In this document: piece after piece, positions 9,479-17,988 of the stretch
Numbering within the stretch: position 1 is the first letter of the stretch
Layout of the letters: the number at the start of each line of letters is the position of its first letter
Assembly: GCA_028045305.1 (NCBI GenBank)
Contig: JAOFTV010000003.1
Span: 62,001 to 126,000 of the forward strand
Origin: Opitutales bacterium
Lineage (GTDB): Bacteria > Verrucomicrobiota > Verrucomicrobiia > Opitutales > Seribacteraceae
DNA: 64,000 bases
Direction: 5' to 3'
Position numbers and translations under genes: made by a program
Notes under the pieces: model-generated
Told to the model about the DNA's origin: nothing
The model's input: the letters and a program-made list of their open reading frames with translations, nothing else
The model's database searches: none

Positions 9479-9527
9479 GGCTGGCGACAGGTCTTCTAGG
9501 TAACGACAGTTTCAACCCTATTGGGAA

Positions 9528-10514
9528 TCACTGCTGTTGCTGAGCTTGGGCTAGTTGGGCGGCATCACTCTCGCCCAGGCTTTTAATTTCGGATGGTAAC
9601 AAGACATAGGTCTCAAATACCCGTTGGCCAATTTCAATCAGATTGGTCTGCAGTTCATCGAGAGTCTCGTGCAAACCTTTCTCCATGACTTGCTCCAAGT
9701 TGGTAAAATTAACCATAGCCAAGGCACTGCCGGTCAACCGTTCCGCCTCATTATAAAATGTACCGGAAGGAGAACCCGATATTGTATGCAAGCTATGATC
9801 AATGGTTCGTATACAAAAACGAATCGATCTAGGAAAGTCTTCGGAGAACAGAAGAAAGTTGGCTACATTCTGTAAGGATAGGTTTCCACGAAATTGTTGA
9901 CGGAAGGCGGATAAGGCAATGCAGCATCGCAGAACAGACATTAAATCAGACCGGGAAGGTGCCTTGTTCCGAAAATTCAAGGTGTCAAGCATCCGGCTTG
10001 TTTGATCAGTCCGCTCCAAATATTTTCCTAAAGTTAAAAAGCGCCAGCCTTCTCCATGGGGAATAGTGGCATCGGACAAGCCCTGAAAAACCAGGGAGAA
10101 ACGGGAGATTCGATCGAGCAAATGATCCGATCCCTGCTCATAAAGTTCTTCCGCCCCTCCATCGCGAAAGAACAAATAAATGTTATTCAATTCCAGCCAA
10201 AGTTCTTCAGATAATTGATCCCTTACCATCCGAGCATTTTCACGTGCCATATAAATAGAGGATCGGATGGAGTTTCCATAGGCTTCTGAAAATATCAATG
10301 TTTTGCCAATCTTACGCCCCCCAACCTCTTCCAGGTGCACTTCGTCTATGCAAATGGATTTTAGAACAGGCTGCCAAAATTCTTTCAGTTGTTCATCGTT
10401 ATCTGCATACTCCAAGGCTAAGCTTTGGTTTACCTGAATCATCCTGGCCATACCCTCAGCCCGTTCGATGTACCGGCTCATCCAATATAAATTATCTGCA
10501 ACTCGAGAAAGCAT
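9528..10514 (-). CDS. Alpha-E domain protein (DUF403)
   Basis: The start 'MLSRVADNLYWMSRYIERAE' is the signature of the alpha-E family, an all-helical domain found almost only beside circularly permuted ATP-grasp proteins. I choose this ATG at 10514 because the ORF-track start lies inside the upstream gene. The body contains family-like 'LGKYLERTDQTSRMLD' and 'SYMAREN'-type helices ('IYMARENARMVRDQLSEE'). Length (328 residues) is normal. It sits 4 bases after the ATP-grasp gene and before the transglutaminase-like gene. Its biochemical role is not established; a scaffold or carrier function for the neighbouring amidoligase is only a suggestion. Confidence 0.88.
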   Translation of the reverse strand: MLSRVADNLYWMSRYIERAEGMARMIQVNQSLALEYADNDEQLKEFWQPVLKSICIDEVHLEEVGGRKIGKTLIFSEAYGNSIRSSIYMARENARMVRDQLSEELWLELNNIYLFFRDGGAEELYEQGSDHLLDRISRFSLVFQGLSDATIPHGEGWRFLTLGKYLERTDQTSRMLDTLNFRNKAPSRSDLMSVLRCCIALSAFRQQFRGNLSLQNVANFLLFSEDFPRSIRFCIRTIDHSLHTISGSPSGTFYNEAERLTGSALAMVNFTNLEQVMEKGLHETLDELQTNLIEIGQRVFETYVLLPSEIKSLGESDAAQLAQAQQQQ

Positions 10515-10518
10515 GAGC

Positions 10519-11973
10519 TTAAAAATCCTTAAGTACCCAAGTGTCTTTACTTCCACCACCTTGGGAAGAATTGACCACCAGAGAACCTTTCCTTAGTGCT
10601 ACGCGGGTCAGACCGCCAGGTACGATTTCTACATCCTCGCCGTAAAGAATGAAAGGACGTAAATCAACATGTCTACCAGCTATACCTTCTTCGCAAAAAG
10701 TAGGGTGACGGGAAAGAGAAATGATGGGTTGGGCAATATATTCTCTGGGATTGGATGTAATGAGCCGGGCAAATTCCTCCCTCTCCTTGGCTGTGGATTG
10801 ATTGCCAATGAGCATACCATATCCTCCGGATTCGTTGGCTGCCTTGACCACCAGGTTTTCAAGGTTTTCTAAAACATGCGACCGGTCCGATTCCCGCCAA
10901 CACAAATAAGTGGGCACATTCTGAAGAATCGCATCCTCATCAAGATAGTATTTAATCATCTCTGGAACATAAGCATAAGTCACCTTGTCATCGGAAACTC
11001 CCGTTCCGACGGCGTTGGCAAGGGCAACATGTCCACGAAGGTATGCATCCATTAATCCGGAAACTCCCAGCATTGAATCTTTACGAAATACCAAAGGGTC
11101 CAGGAATTCATCGTCTAACCTTCGATAGATCACATCGACCTGAACCAACCCGCGGGTCGTTCTCATGTATACAAAAGAATCAATCGTAATCAGGTCTTTG
11201 CCCTCCACAATTTCTATGCCCATCTGTCTAGCCAGAAAGGTATGTTCGAAATAGGCACTATTGTGAACTCCAGGAGTCAGCAAAACGCAAACGGGTTTTT
11301 GTGACTTTCGAGGAGAAAGGTGCTCCAAAGTTCTTAAGAGCAAGTCGGGATAAACTTCTACGGGACGAACTGACATACCTCCAAAAGTTTGAGGAAAGGT
11401 ACGCTTGATAATTTCCCTGTTTTCCAAGAGATATGATGCACCAGATGGGCAACGTGCATTGTCTTCCAAAACCAAGTAATTTCCCTGGTCATCACGAATC
11501 AAATCAGTCCCGCAAATATGAGCATATACCTCTTGAGGGGGGTCAAATCCGATCATCTCCGGACGAAAATTTTTCGATGACCGAACAATCTCCTCAGGAA
11601 TAATCCCATCCTTTATGATCTTTCCTTCGTGGTAAATATCATTGAGGAATAAATTTAGGGCGATGATTCGTTGCCTAAGGCCACGTTCGATCACACTCCA
11701 TTCGCTCTCTGGAATTACCCGAGGAATCGGGTCAAAGGGGAAAATTCTTTCAGTCCCCCCTTCTTCTCCATAGACCGTAAAGGTAATACCATGCTCAAGA
11801 AAAGAAGTGTCTGCTTGTTGCCTCCTTTCAGAAATTTCCGATTCTGTCAGGCTGTCCAATCTTTTAAAAATTCTTTCATAATGAGGGCGTGGATTTTCCC
11901 CCTCATTATCGATGAACATTTCATCAAAGAAATGATCAACCGAATAATTTTTAAATTGGGAGTGAGAATTCAT
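10519..11973 (-). CDS. Circularly permuted ATP-grasp type 2 protein (DUF404/DUF407)
   Basis: A 484-residue member of the family defined by '[22 protein letters not shown]' near the N-terminus, '[26 protein letters not shown]' in the middle and '[15 protein letters not shown]' plus '[30 protein letters not shown]' at the end. These carry the permuted ATP-grasp nucleotide-binding elements. The protein is expected to form amide or peptide bonds using ATP. It is the first gene of the three-gene set with alpha-E and transglutaminase-like proteins. The start ATG follows about 70 bases of AT-rich sequence that presumably holds the promoter. Confidence 0.92.
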   Translation of the reverse strand: MNSHSQFKNYSVDHFFDEMFIDNEGENPRPHYERIFKRLDSLTESEISERRQQADTSFLEHGITFTVYGEEGGTERIFPFDPIPRVIPESEWSVIERGLRQRIIALNLFLNDIYHEGKIIKDGIIPEEIVRSSKNFRPEMIGFDPPQEVYAHICGTDLIRDDQGNYLVLEDNARCPSGASYLLENREIIKRTFPQTFGGMSVRPVEVYPDLLLRTLEHLSPRKSQKPVCVLLTPGVHNSAYFEHTFLARQMGIEIVEGKDLITIDSFVYMRTTRGLVQVDVIYRRLDDEFLDPLVFRKDSMLGVSGLMDAYLRGHVALANAVGTGVSDDKVTYAYVPEMIKYYLDEDAILQNVPTYLCWRESDRSHVLENLENLVVKAANESGGYGMLIGNQSTAKEREEFARLITSNPREYIAQPIISLSRHPTFCEEGIAGRHVDLRPFILYGEDVEIVPGGLTRVALRKGSLVVNSSQGGGSKDTWVLKDF

Positions 11974-12046
11974 TAAAATATTTTACAAAAGAAAGAGTTC
12001 AAGTCTTGCGCCACTCTGTCTAATTGGAAAGTTCATTGTCACTTTT

Positions 12047-12928
12047 TTATTCTTTTTTGGCCGATTTCGTCTGCCCAACCGATCTTTGGAAAGAAAAGAG
12101 GAATTGTTGAGCAAGTCCTGCGTGTTGGCCAAAATGGATTCCAGCAAATTCCTGCATTTGTTGCATGGTCCATCCTTTCATCCCGTATTGTCTTTCTAAA
12201 GCTTGTAAAATCCAGGTGTCGATGGGGAACGCTTGGCTTTTTCCAGCACCAAATAAAAGTACGCAATCCGCCACCTTGGGTCCCACGCCAGGAAGTTCCA
12301 TAAGACAAGACCGGGCTTCTTTGTACTTCAACCCACTTACCTCCTCTAACCAGCCATGCCGTTGGCTAAGAAATTGGGCGACACCAACCAAGTACTTAGC
12401 ACGGTACCCCATACCCAACTTTCTCGCTTCAGTTTCAGACAATTTACTCAGCCTTTCCCAGCCGGGAAAAGCGAATAAATCCTCGCCCAAATCTTCTCCA
12501 AAATTTAAGTGGATGCGATGACGAAGTTGCTTAATTTGAGGAATGCTCTTGGCGGAACTTAAAAGAAAAACCAATAAGGTTTCATCGATTGGTTGCCTGA
12601 GCACTCTCAAGCCGGAGAATTTCTTGATTGCTTGATCCAATGACAGATCACTGCGCCAGGGCAAAGCATCAATAGCTCTGCAGTAAGAATCATCCAGCCA
12701 CAAATAATGTTCCAATTCTTTTTTGCCAATGGGAATAGAACCAGATGATTTCCATTGTAATTGTTCGTTCTCCCAACGCAAATGAACAACTGCCCTACGA
12801 ATAACTCCGATCCATTGATTTTCACCTTGTGAAGACCATGAAAAGCTTTGTCCTCCAAGCAAAGATTCCTCAAGACCAAGTAGATTAATTAAGTCCGCAG
12901 AACCGATCGACTGCCAAGAAGCGGTCAT
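12047..12928 (-). CDS. 8-oxoguanine DNA glycosylase, OGG1 type
   Basis: The N-terminal OGG_N region has 'SLLGGQSFSW', the counterpart of the eukaryotic GQSFRW motif, and the HhH-GPD core reads 'LPGVGPKVADCVLLF'. Lys218 (Schiff base) and Asp237 are 19 residues apart, exactly as K249 and D268 of human OGG1. It should excise 8-oxoguanine opposite cytosine and nick the strand. I use the ATG at 12928, after the stop of the upstream secreted-protein gene; the longer ORF-track start would overlap that gene by 77 bases and adds no conserved sequence. OGG1-type enzymes are uncommon in bacteria compared with Fpg/MutM. Confidence 0.88.
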   Translation of the reverse strand: MTASWQSIGSADLINLLGLEESLLGGQSFSWSSQGENQWIGVIRRAVVHLRWENEQLQWKSSGSIPIGKKELEHYLWLDDSYCRAIDALPWRSDLSLDQAIKKFSGLRVLRQPIDETLLVFLLSSAKSIPQIKQLRHRIHLNFGEDLGEDLFAFPGWERLSKLSETEARKLGMGYRAKYLVGVAQFLSQRHGWLEEVSGLKYKEARSCLMELPGVGPKVADCVLLFGAGKSQAFPIDTWILQALERQYGMKGWTMQQMQEFAGIHFGQHAGLAQQFLFSFQRSVGQTKSAKKE

Positions 12929-12947
12929 GATATTGGTGCATCCCAAT

Positions 12948-13442
12948 TTACTTGGACCACAAAAAACTTTGATTCGATGCAAGCGTAGATCCTTGACCGT
13001 CGCACAGGCGTAATCGCCAAGCAAGCGGCTTGAGAGATCGGTCTGGCCAATGCTCCCCGGTCAATCCGACAAAGACTTCTTTGCCAAAAAGATTTAAATC
13101 AGTGATAGGTACTTTTTGGGTTTTAGAAACAGGGTCGGCAGAGGTCACCCAATCTAAAATCCATTGAGAACGAATTGGTAATTCTTGTTTTGCCCCACCC
13201 ACTTTTACTACAAAATAAAATCCATCTCGGCTTTTAGGCTTTGAGCGACAGTAAACTTTCCCACCTGTATATTCCCGTCCAGTAAAGTACTCTGGAATAC
13301 GTTTGAAGTCATAAACCGTGAAAAATTCTTGGTTTCTAACTTCTAATTTTAGCTCCCCAAAACAGAAAGGGTTAATAAAAGATAAACAAATTAAGATCGT
13401 AGGGAGGACAATTATTATTCCCCGCATCCCCAGTCTGTTCAA
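12948..13442 (-). CDS. Secreted protein of unknown function
   Basis: I do not recognise the family. The 164-residue product starts with a basic residue-containing n-region and a hydrophobic stretch ending near 'FINPFCFGE', a plausible signal peptide. The mature part is small and probably beta-rich, with 'REYTGGKVYCRSKPKSRDGFYFVVKVGG' and a C-terminal 'WPDRSLKPLAWRLRLCDGQG'; two cysteines could form a disulphide. It lies 3 bases after the small basic protein gene and 19 bases before the OGG1 gene, so the three are probably co-transcribed even though a functional link is not obvious. Confidence 0.7.
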   Translation of the reverse strand: MNRLGMRGIIIVLPTILICLSFINPFCFGELKLEVRNQEFFTVYDFKRIPEYFTGREYTGGKVYCRSKPKSRDGFYFVVKVGGAKQELPIRSQWILDWVTSADPVSKTQKVPITDLNLFGKEVFVGLTGEHWPDRSLKPLAWRLRLCDGQGSTLASNQSFLWSK

Positions 13443-13445
13443 AAA

Positions 13446-13757
13446 TTACTCCTCAGAGGAGGCAGGTGTATCTGTCTGCTCAACAGTAGTTGCAGGCGTT
13501 TTCGCAGCTTTAGAGTCTGGACCAAGAACATCAGCAGTAGTTGCTTTGTCCGAAGCCTTGACCTCAGCTTCGGCAGCGGTTGGTTCTTCCTTGGAGGCGG
13601 GACGCTTAGGCACAGACTTGGCAACTTTCTTGGCCTTGACCGGTTTTACCTTAGTGGACGTTTTCTTGGGGGCGGCTTCGACAAGCGCCTTTTTGCGGCG
13701 GGCCAAATAGGCAGCACGACGACGGCGCTTGATCAATTTATTATACTGTTTGCTCAT
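13446..13757 (-). CDS. Small protein with basic N-terminus and acidic Ala/Thr-rich tail
   Basis: A 103-residue protein of strongly biased composition. The first 30 residues are rich in Arg and Lys ('KRRRRAAYLARRKKA'), the middle alternates Lys/Pro/Val as in histone H1-like tails, and the last 50 residues are acidic and rich in Ala, Thr and Ser. It is probably a nucleic-acid or ribosome-associated small protein, but no domain can be named. The ORF on the opposite strand over the same region is a compositional shadow. It is the first gene of the group leading to the OGG1 glycosylase. Confidence 0.7.
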   Translation of the reverse strand: MSKQYNKLIKRRRRAAYLARRKKALVEAAPKKTSTKVKPVKAKKVAKSVPKRPASKEEPTAAEAEVKASDKATTADVLGPDSKAAKTPATTVEQTDTPASSEE

Positions 13758-13817
13758 GTTGGAAGGAAGAACCTAAATTAATAAGAAAGAGTTGGCAAGC
13801 TCAGGGAATGGACAGGT

Positions 13818-14903
13818 TCAAGCTATCTCAACGGGCTTACCCGAACGGGCAGACTCGTAGGTAGCATCAATGATCTTCATCAATGCAAGGGCTTGATCGG
13901 GTGTATTTAAAGGGGCTTCTTTGCCCTCTAAAGTTAAAGCGAAATTCTGGGCTGATCGGATTCTTCCCATATCTTCGCATTCCTCAACCACCACCGAGCG
14001 ATTGACCGAACGACCGTGTTCTTGAAAATAAAGTTCACAATCATCTAAAGCAGTAGCATCAATTCCATCCCGCCCGAATAGCCTTCGAACCATTCCACCA
14101 GCCTGAGATCCTTGGAATGTAACCGAAACTTCTTCGCGTTTGTTCATTTCCGCCCAAGACACTTGAAAACTTAATACCTGGCCGGTATCAAAACGAACAA
14201 AGCCATGGGCTGCACTTTCAACATCGGTCACACCATCAGCCACATCGGGAATCCCCCACGGTCCCTTGAATCCCTTATCTTGGATAAAGTCATTAAAGGT
14301 CTGAGCAAGCACATGAGTGGGCTTGGGATAATCCATGTAAAAGAGAGCCAAATCAATCATGTGTAAAAGATCGATCAAAGGGCCCCCGCCCGACTGAGCC
14401 TGGTTGGTAAACCATCCACCAAAGCCGGGAATTCCCGTTCGACGAATCCATTTGGCCTGAGCGGAATTAATCGTTCCCAACTGGCCGGACTCAATGTAAC
14501 TTCGCATAGCATAAGATTCCGGCCGTGCACGGTTATTGAAGTTGAACATCAATGTCTTACCCGCATCATCTGCCGCCTGTTTCATCTCTGCTACTTCCAG
14601 GGCATTGAGGGCAGGTGGTTTTTCGCAAAAAACATGTTTTCCTGCACGCAAAGCCTGTAATGCAAGAGGCATGTGTGTACGATTGGGCGTAATAATACTA
14701 ATTGCGTCCAAGTCCGACAATTCATCCAACATCTTTTGAGAATCTCCAAAGACATGAGATGCTCCGTAAGTATGAGCCGCCTTCTTGGCAGCTTCTTGGT
14801 TCATATCGCAAATGGCAATAATTTCGCCACCGCCTGCTTTAAATCCAGGGGCATGATATTGCAACATTCCACCGGCACCAATGATTCCTATTTTTTGAGT
14901 CAT
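13818..14903 (-). CDS. Gfo/Idh/MocA family oxidoreductase
   Basis: A 361-residue NAD(P)-dependent dehydrogenase. The N-terminal Rossmann fold starts 'KIGIIGAGGMLQYH', and the family's 'FCEKPPALNALEVAEMKQA' carries the EKP motif whose Lys is catalytic. The C-terminal alpha/beta domain includes 'GGGPLIDLLHMIDLALFYM', corresponding to the substrate-binding D..H region. No secretion signal is seen, so it is probably cytoplasmic. It is followed upstream by a second dehydrogenase and a TIM-barrel isomerase, a combination typical of sugar, inositol or sugar-acid catabolism. The substrate cannot be read from sequence. Confidence 0.9.
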   Translation of the reverse strand: MTQKIGIIGAGGMLQYHAPGFKAGGGEIIAICDMNQEAAKKAAHTYGASHVFGDSQKMLDELSDLDAISIITPNRTHMPLALQALRAGKHVFCEKPPALNALEVAEMKQAADDAGKTLMFNFNNRARPESYAMRSYIESGQLGTINSAQAKWIRRTGIPGFGGWFTNQAQSGGGPLIDLLHMIDLALFYMDYPKPTHVLAQTFNDFIQDKGFKGPWGIPDVADGVTDVESAAHGFVRFDTGQVLSFQVSWAEMNKREEVSVTFQGSQAGGMVRRLFGRDGIDATALDDCELYFQEHGRSVNRSVVVEECEDMGRIRSAQNFALTLEGKEAPLNTPDQALALMKIIDATYESARSGKPVEIA

Positions 14904-14930
14904 AAAATATTAATAGATAAAGGCTAGAAT

Positions 14931-16100
14931 TTACTTAGGAATAGAGGGAAATTTGACCCACTTTTGCTTTGAGTTGGAGCTTTTGACCACGGTCTCGATA
15001 AACGCCATGCCAATAATACCATCACGAATATCCGGATAATCATAACCTGACTTACGGGGAAACTTTCCATTCACTTCATCACGAATTGCCACGGATACGG
15101 AGTTGTAAACATTAGCAAAGGCTTCAATAAATCCTTCCGGATGCCCAAAAGGTATACGCGTATGTGAGGCTGCATCTCCAGAAACATAACTGTTTCCACG
15201 TCGGTAAACCTGCCGAGGAGCACGGGCATCCTTAACGATCAAATCATTGGGCTCTTCCTGGTGCCACTCAATTGACTTCTTGGTTCCATATACCCGAATA
15301 TTAAGGTTATTCTCATCTCCATTGGAAACTTGAGATGCATAAATAATTCCCCGAGCACCTCCTTTAAAGCGAACCAAAACATTGCCATCATCATCCAATT
15401 TTCTCCCCGGAATATTTACGGAAAGATCGGCACATAATGAATCGATCTCCAAACCGCTTATATAATGAACGAGGTTTTCCGCGTGGGTTCCAATATCTCC
15501 CATACAGTTGGAAATACCTGCAACTTTCGGATCGGCTCGCCAGTTAGCAATCGATTTGTCTTCTCCAGTCAAAGCGGTGATGGCATAGCCCTGAGGGTAT
15601 TCGCATACCACCTTGATGATTTTTCCAAGATCTCCTTTTTTCACCATCTGACGTGCAAGCTTGACCATGGGGTAGCCTGTATAGTTGTGGGTGAGGGCAA
15701 ATACCTTTTTGCTTTTATGAATAATTTTTTTCAATTCCCTAGCCTCCGCCAGAGTGAAGGTGGCTGGTTTGTCACAGATTACATTGATACCCGCTTCCAA
15801 AAAGGTCTTAGCGACTTCGAAGTGCAAATGATTGCGCACCACAATAGATACAAAGTCTATTCTTTCTCCCAAAGGCAAGGCACTTTCCTTTTGGGCCATT
15901 TCCTTGTAGGAGAAATAAACTTTCGACGAGTCGACAAAAAAGTCCTTACCCGACAAGGCTGATTTTTTGGGGTCAGAGGAAAAGGCCCCCGCCACCAGTT
16001 CAATTTGCCCGTCCAAAGCGGCCGCCCGGCGATGAACACCTCCAATAAAAGCCCCCCGGCCTCCTCCAACCATACCCATTCTTAATTTTCTATTTTTCAT
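14931..16100 (-). CDS. Gfo/Idh/MocA family oxidoreductase
   Basis: A second, diverged dehydrogenase of 389 residues. The Rossmann motif is 'MGMVGGGRGAFIGGVHRRAA', and the EKP motif is changed to CDKPATFTLAEARELKK, a common functional variant. 'NCMGDIGTHAENLVHYISG' marks the C-terminal substrate domain with the conserved D..H pair. It closely resembles the planctomycete and verrucomicrobial subfamily with the 'RGAFIG' start. It lies 12 bases downstream of the isomerase gene and 27 bases upstream of the other dehydrogenase, so the three probably form one operon for carbohydrate oxidation and isomerisation. Confidence 0.9.
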   Translation of the reverse strand: MKNRKLRMGMVGGGRGAFIGGVHRRAAALDGQIELVAGAFSSDPKKSALSGKDFFVDSSKVYFSYKEMAQKESALPLGERIDFVSIVVRNHLHFEVAKTFLEAGINVICDKPATFTLAEARELKKIIHKSKKVFALTHNYTGYPMVKLARQMVKKGDLGKIIKVVCEYPQGYAITALTGEDKSIANWRADPKVAGISNCMGDIGTHAENLVHYISGLEIDSLCADLSVNIPGRKLDDDGNVLVRFKGGARGIIYASQVSNGDENNLNIRVYGTKKSIEWHQEEPNDLIVKDARAPRQVYRRGNSYVSGDAASHTRIPFGHPEGFIEAFANVYNSVSVAIRDEVNGKFPRKSGYDYPDIRDGIIGMAFIETVVKSSNSKQKWVKFPSIPK

Positions 16101-16112
16101 ATATTTGAAAGA

Positions 16113-17156
16113 TTATTGGTTTTCTTTGTCGAATGCCGAATCAAAGGCCATTTCATTAGGTTTAAAATCCAGCTTTCTTACAAAATCACAGGACTCTTCA
16201 GCTCCGTGAAATCGATCCATCCGGCTATCCTCCCACTCGACTGAAAGTGGACCAGCATAACCAATATCGTTGAGGGCAATAATAATATCCTCAAAATTAA
16301 CATCTCCGCGACCAATGGAACGAAAGTCCCAAAACCTTCGGGGATCCGCAAATGTGGTATGCCCTCCAAATACTCCTACCGACCCGTCTCCGTGCCCCCA
16401 CCAGGCATCCTTCATGTGGGCATGGTAGATACGTCCTGGAAATGTTCTGATAAACTTTACATAGTCCACGCCTTGATAACCAAGGTGCGAGGGATCATAA
16501 TTAAAACCAAAGCGTTTATGACCCTTGACCGCGTCCAAAGCCCGCTGGGCACTGGCTATATCAAAGGCAATTTCCGTTGGGTGAACCTCCAAAGCAAAGT
16601 TTACCTTTTGCTTTTCAAACTCCTCAAGAATGGGGCCAAAACGACGGGCAAAATCTTCAAACCCCTTGTCCCAGTAGGCTTGGTCCGTTGGTGGAAACGC
16701 ATAGATAGAATGCCAGATACTCGATCCGGTAAAACCATTTACCACAGCCGGAAAATCGTCCTTTTTTCCCCTGCCAGGTTTTTCATTAATGAAATTTCGG
16801 CATGCCTTGGCCGTCTTGGCTAATTTTTTGGCTGCCCGCCGGCGAACTTTTTCAGGATCACCTTCGCCCCAAACATCTGCGGGCAAGATGGATTTGTGAC
16901 GCTCGTCTATCAGATCGCAAACCGCCTGTCCGACCAAGTGGCTGGATATGGCAAAGGCAGTTAGTCCATGATCACTTAGAATCTCCCATCTTTCACGGCA
17001 GTATTTTTTGGAGACAGCTGCTTTATCGACATCGAAATGATCGCCCCAACAGGCTAATTCCAATCCGTCGTATCCCATCTGGGAAGCTTTGGCGGCAAGG
17101 TCCGGAAGTGAAAGATCGGCCCATTGACCGGTGAAGAGTGTGACATTTCTAGGCAT
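16113..17156 (-). CDS. Sugar phosphate isomerase/epimerase (xylose isomerase-like TIM barrel)
   Basis: A 347-residue AP endonuclease family 2 / xylose isomerase-like TIM barrel. The N-terminal '[22 protein letters not shown]' strand and '[15 protein letters not shown]' with metal-binding Glu and His are visible, followed by '[21 protein letters not shown]' and 'HAHMKDAWW', then '[14 protein letters not shown]', giving the usual Glu/Asp/His/Glu metal site. It is the first gene of the three-gene sugar operon. It probably isomerises a keto-sugar or keto-inositol intermediate; the specific reaction is not determined by the sequence. Confidence 0.88.
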   Translation of the reverse strand: MPRNVTLFTGQWADLSLPDLAAKASQMGYDGLELACWGDHFDVDKAAVSKKYCRERWEILSDHGLTAFAISSHLVGQAVCDLIDERHKSILPADVWGEGDPEKVRRRAAKKLAKTAKACRNFINEKPGRGKKDDFPAVVNGFTGSSIWHSIYAFPPTDQAYWDKGFEDFARRFGPILEEFEKQKVNFALEVHPTEIAFDIASAQRALDAVKGHKRFGFNYDPSHLGYQGVDYVKFIRTFPGRIYHAHMKDAWWGHGDGSVGVFGGHTTFADPRRFWDFRSIGRGDVNFEDIIIALNDIGYAGPLSVEWEDSRMDRFHGAEESCDFVRKLDFKPNEMAFDSAFDKENQ

Positions 17157-17248
17157 GGCTAATATAGTAGGATTTAAAAGTTAGGGTTTATGGTTTTCGC
17201 AAATTCAGAAGTTTATGGGCAACCCCTTTTTTATAAAAGTTCGAAACC

Positions 17249-17908
17249 TTAGTTCCGGATAACGATTTTTTCTGCAGTTTTGGATCCCAAAGTAATGACT
17301 GTTTTGTTATCAATTTTTATCTCTATGGAATCGGCAATCCGATCATGGCGAATCACTTCAATTTTTCTGCCGGGCATCAATTTATTTTTGCGGGCAAATT
17401 GAAGAAATTCCTTTTCTTGATCCTGTATTGATTCAATACGCACAAGGTCTCCCACTTTACAATCTAGCAAACTCCGGTTGGATGCCTTGGGTAAGCCTCC
17501 CCTCTTTGTAGGAATGGGATCACCATGGGGGTCGTGGCTTGGACGACCAAGAAATTCGTCCAGTTTTTCTAAAACTTTTTCGGAAATGGCATGTTCCAAT
17601 ACTTCAGCTTCTTCATGAATTTCTCCCCAGTCTAAACCAAGAGTCTCAACCAAAAAGGTTTCGAGCAATCGATGCCGGCGCAACATATTCATACCCACCT
17701 TGCGACCGGCAGTTGTTAATTTTACTCCTTTGCGAGGTCGATACTTCACCCATCCCTTACTTTCCATATTTTTAACCATGGTAGTGGCAGTTCCAGGCGT
17801 GACCCCAAGGCAATCAGCTATTTTACCCATGCCCACCTCGGAAGAAGTTCCCTGAAGGGATTCCACTAGGATTTGCTTGAGATAATTCTCTACGGTCGAG
17901 CTTGGCAT
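17249..17908 (-). CDS. DtxR/MntR-family metal-dependent repressor
   Basis: Winged-helix repressor with dimerisation domain and C-terminal FeoA/SH3-like domain, 219 residues from the chosen start. The HTH is 'KIADCLGVTPGTATTMVKNM'. Metal ligands of the central site are present: His79 in RRHRLLE, and Glu102, Glu105 and His106 in EEAEVLEH. At the N-terminus the position that is Asp in MntR and Met in DtxR reads Asn (VENYL), an unusual change. Start choice is uncertain among ATG 17908, ATG 17926 and a TTG at 17956, since none has a good Shine-Dalgarno. It is divergent from the metal importer and presumably represses it through the palindrome in between. Confidence 0.88.
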   Translation of the reverse strand: MPSSTVENYLKQILVESLQGTSSEVGMGKIADCLGVTPGTATTMVKNMESKGWVKYRPRKGVKLTTAGRKVGMNMLRRHRLLETFLVETLGLDWGEIHEEAEVLEHAISEKVLEKLDEFLGRPSHDPHGDPIPTKRGGLPKASNRSLLDCKVGDLVRIESIQDQEKEFLQFARKNKLMPGRKIEVIRHDRIADSIEIKIDNKTVITLGSKTAEKIVIRN

Positions 17909-17945
17909 ATTAAATAAAGAAACCATAACCCTGATGTTGACCCCT

Positions 17946-17973
17946 TTGATTTTCAAGCCTATTTGTTTATACT
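17946..17973 (+). promoter_or_regulatory. Predicted sigma-70 promoter of the metal importer operon
   Basis: TTGATT and TATACT are separated by 16 bases, a good match to the -35/-10 consensus. The implied transcription start, about 17980, falls only 7 bases before the GTG at 17987, so the mRNA would be nearly leaderless. The -10 box overlaps the left arm of the palindrome. Confidence 0.55.
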
Positions 17974-17988
17974 TTGATTAATCAAAGT
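17971..17988. promoter_or_regulatory. Perfect 18-bp palindrome, probable DtxR/MntR operator
   Basis: ACTTTGATTAATCAAAGT is identical to its reverse complement. It lies between the divergent repressor and importer genes, overlaps the predicted -10 box and start site, and touches the GTG start codon. Position and symmetry fit a metal-dependent repressor operator; binding is inferred. Confidence 0.7.

Noticed and set aside
13318-13710. 130-residue plus-strand ORF opposite the small basic protein
   Set aside because: It is the low-complexity antisense shadow of an Ala/Lys-rich gene, with no start context or homology.
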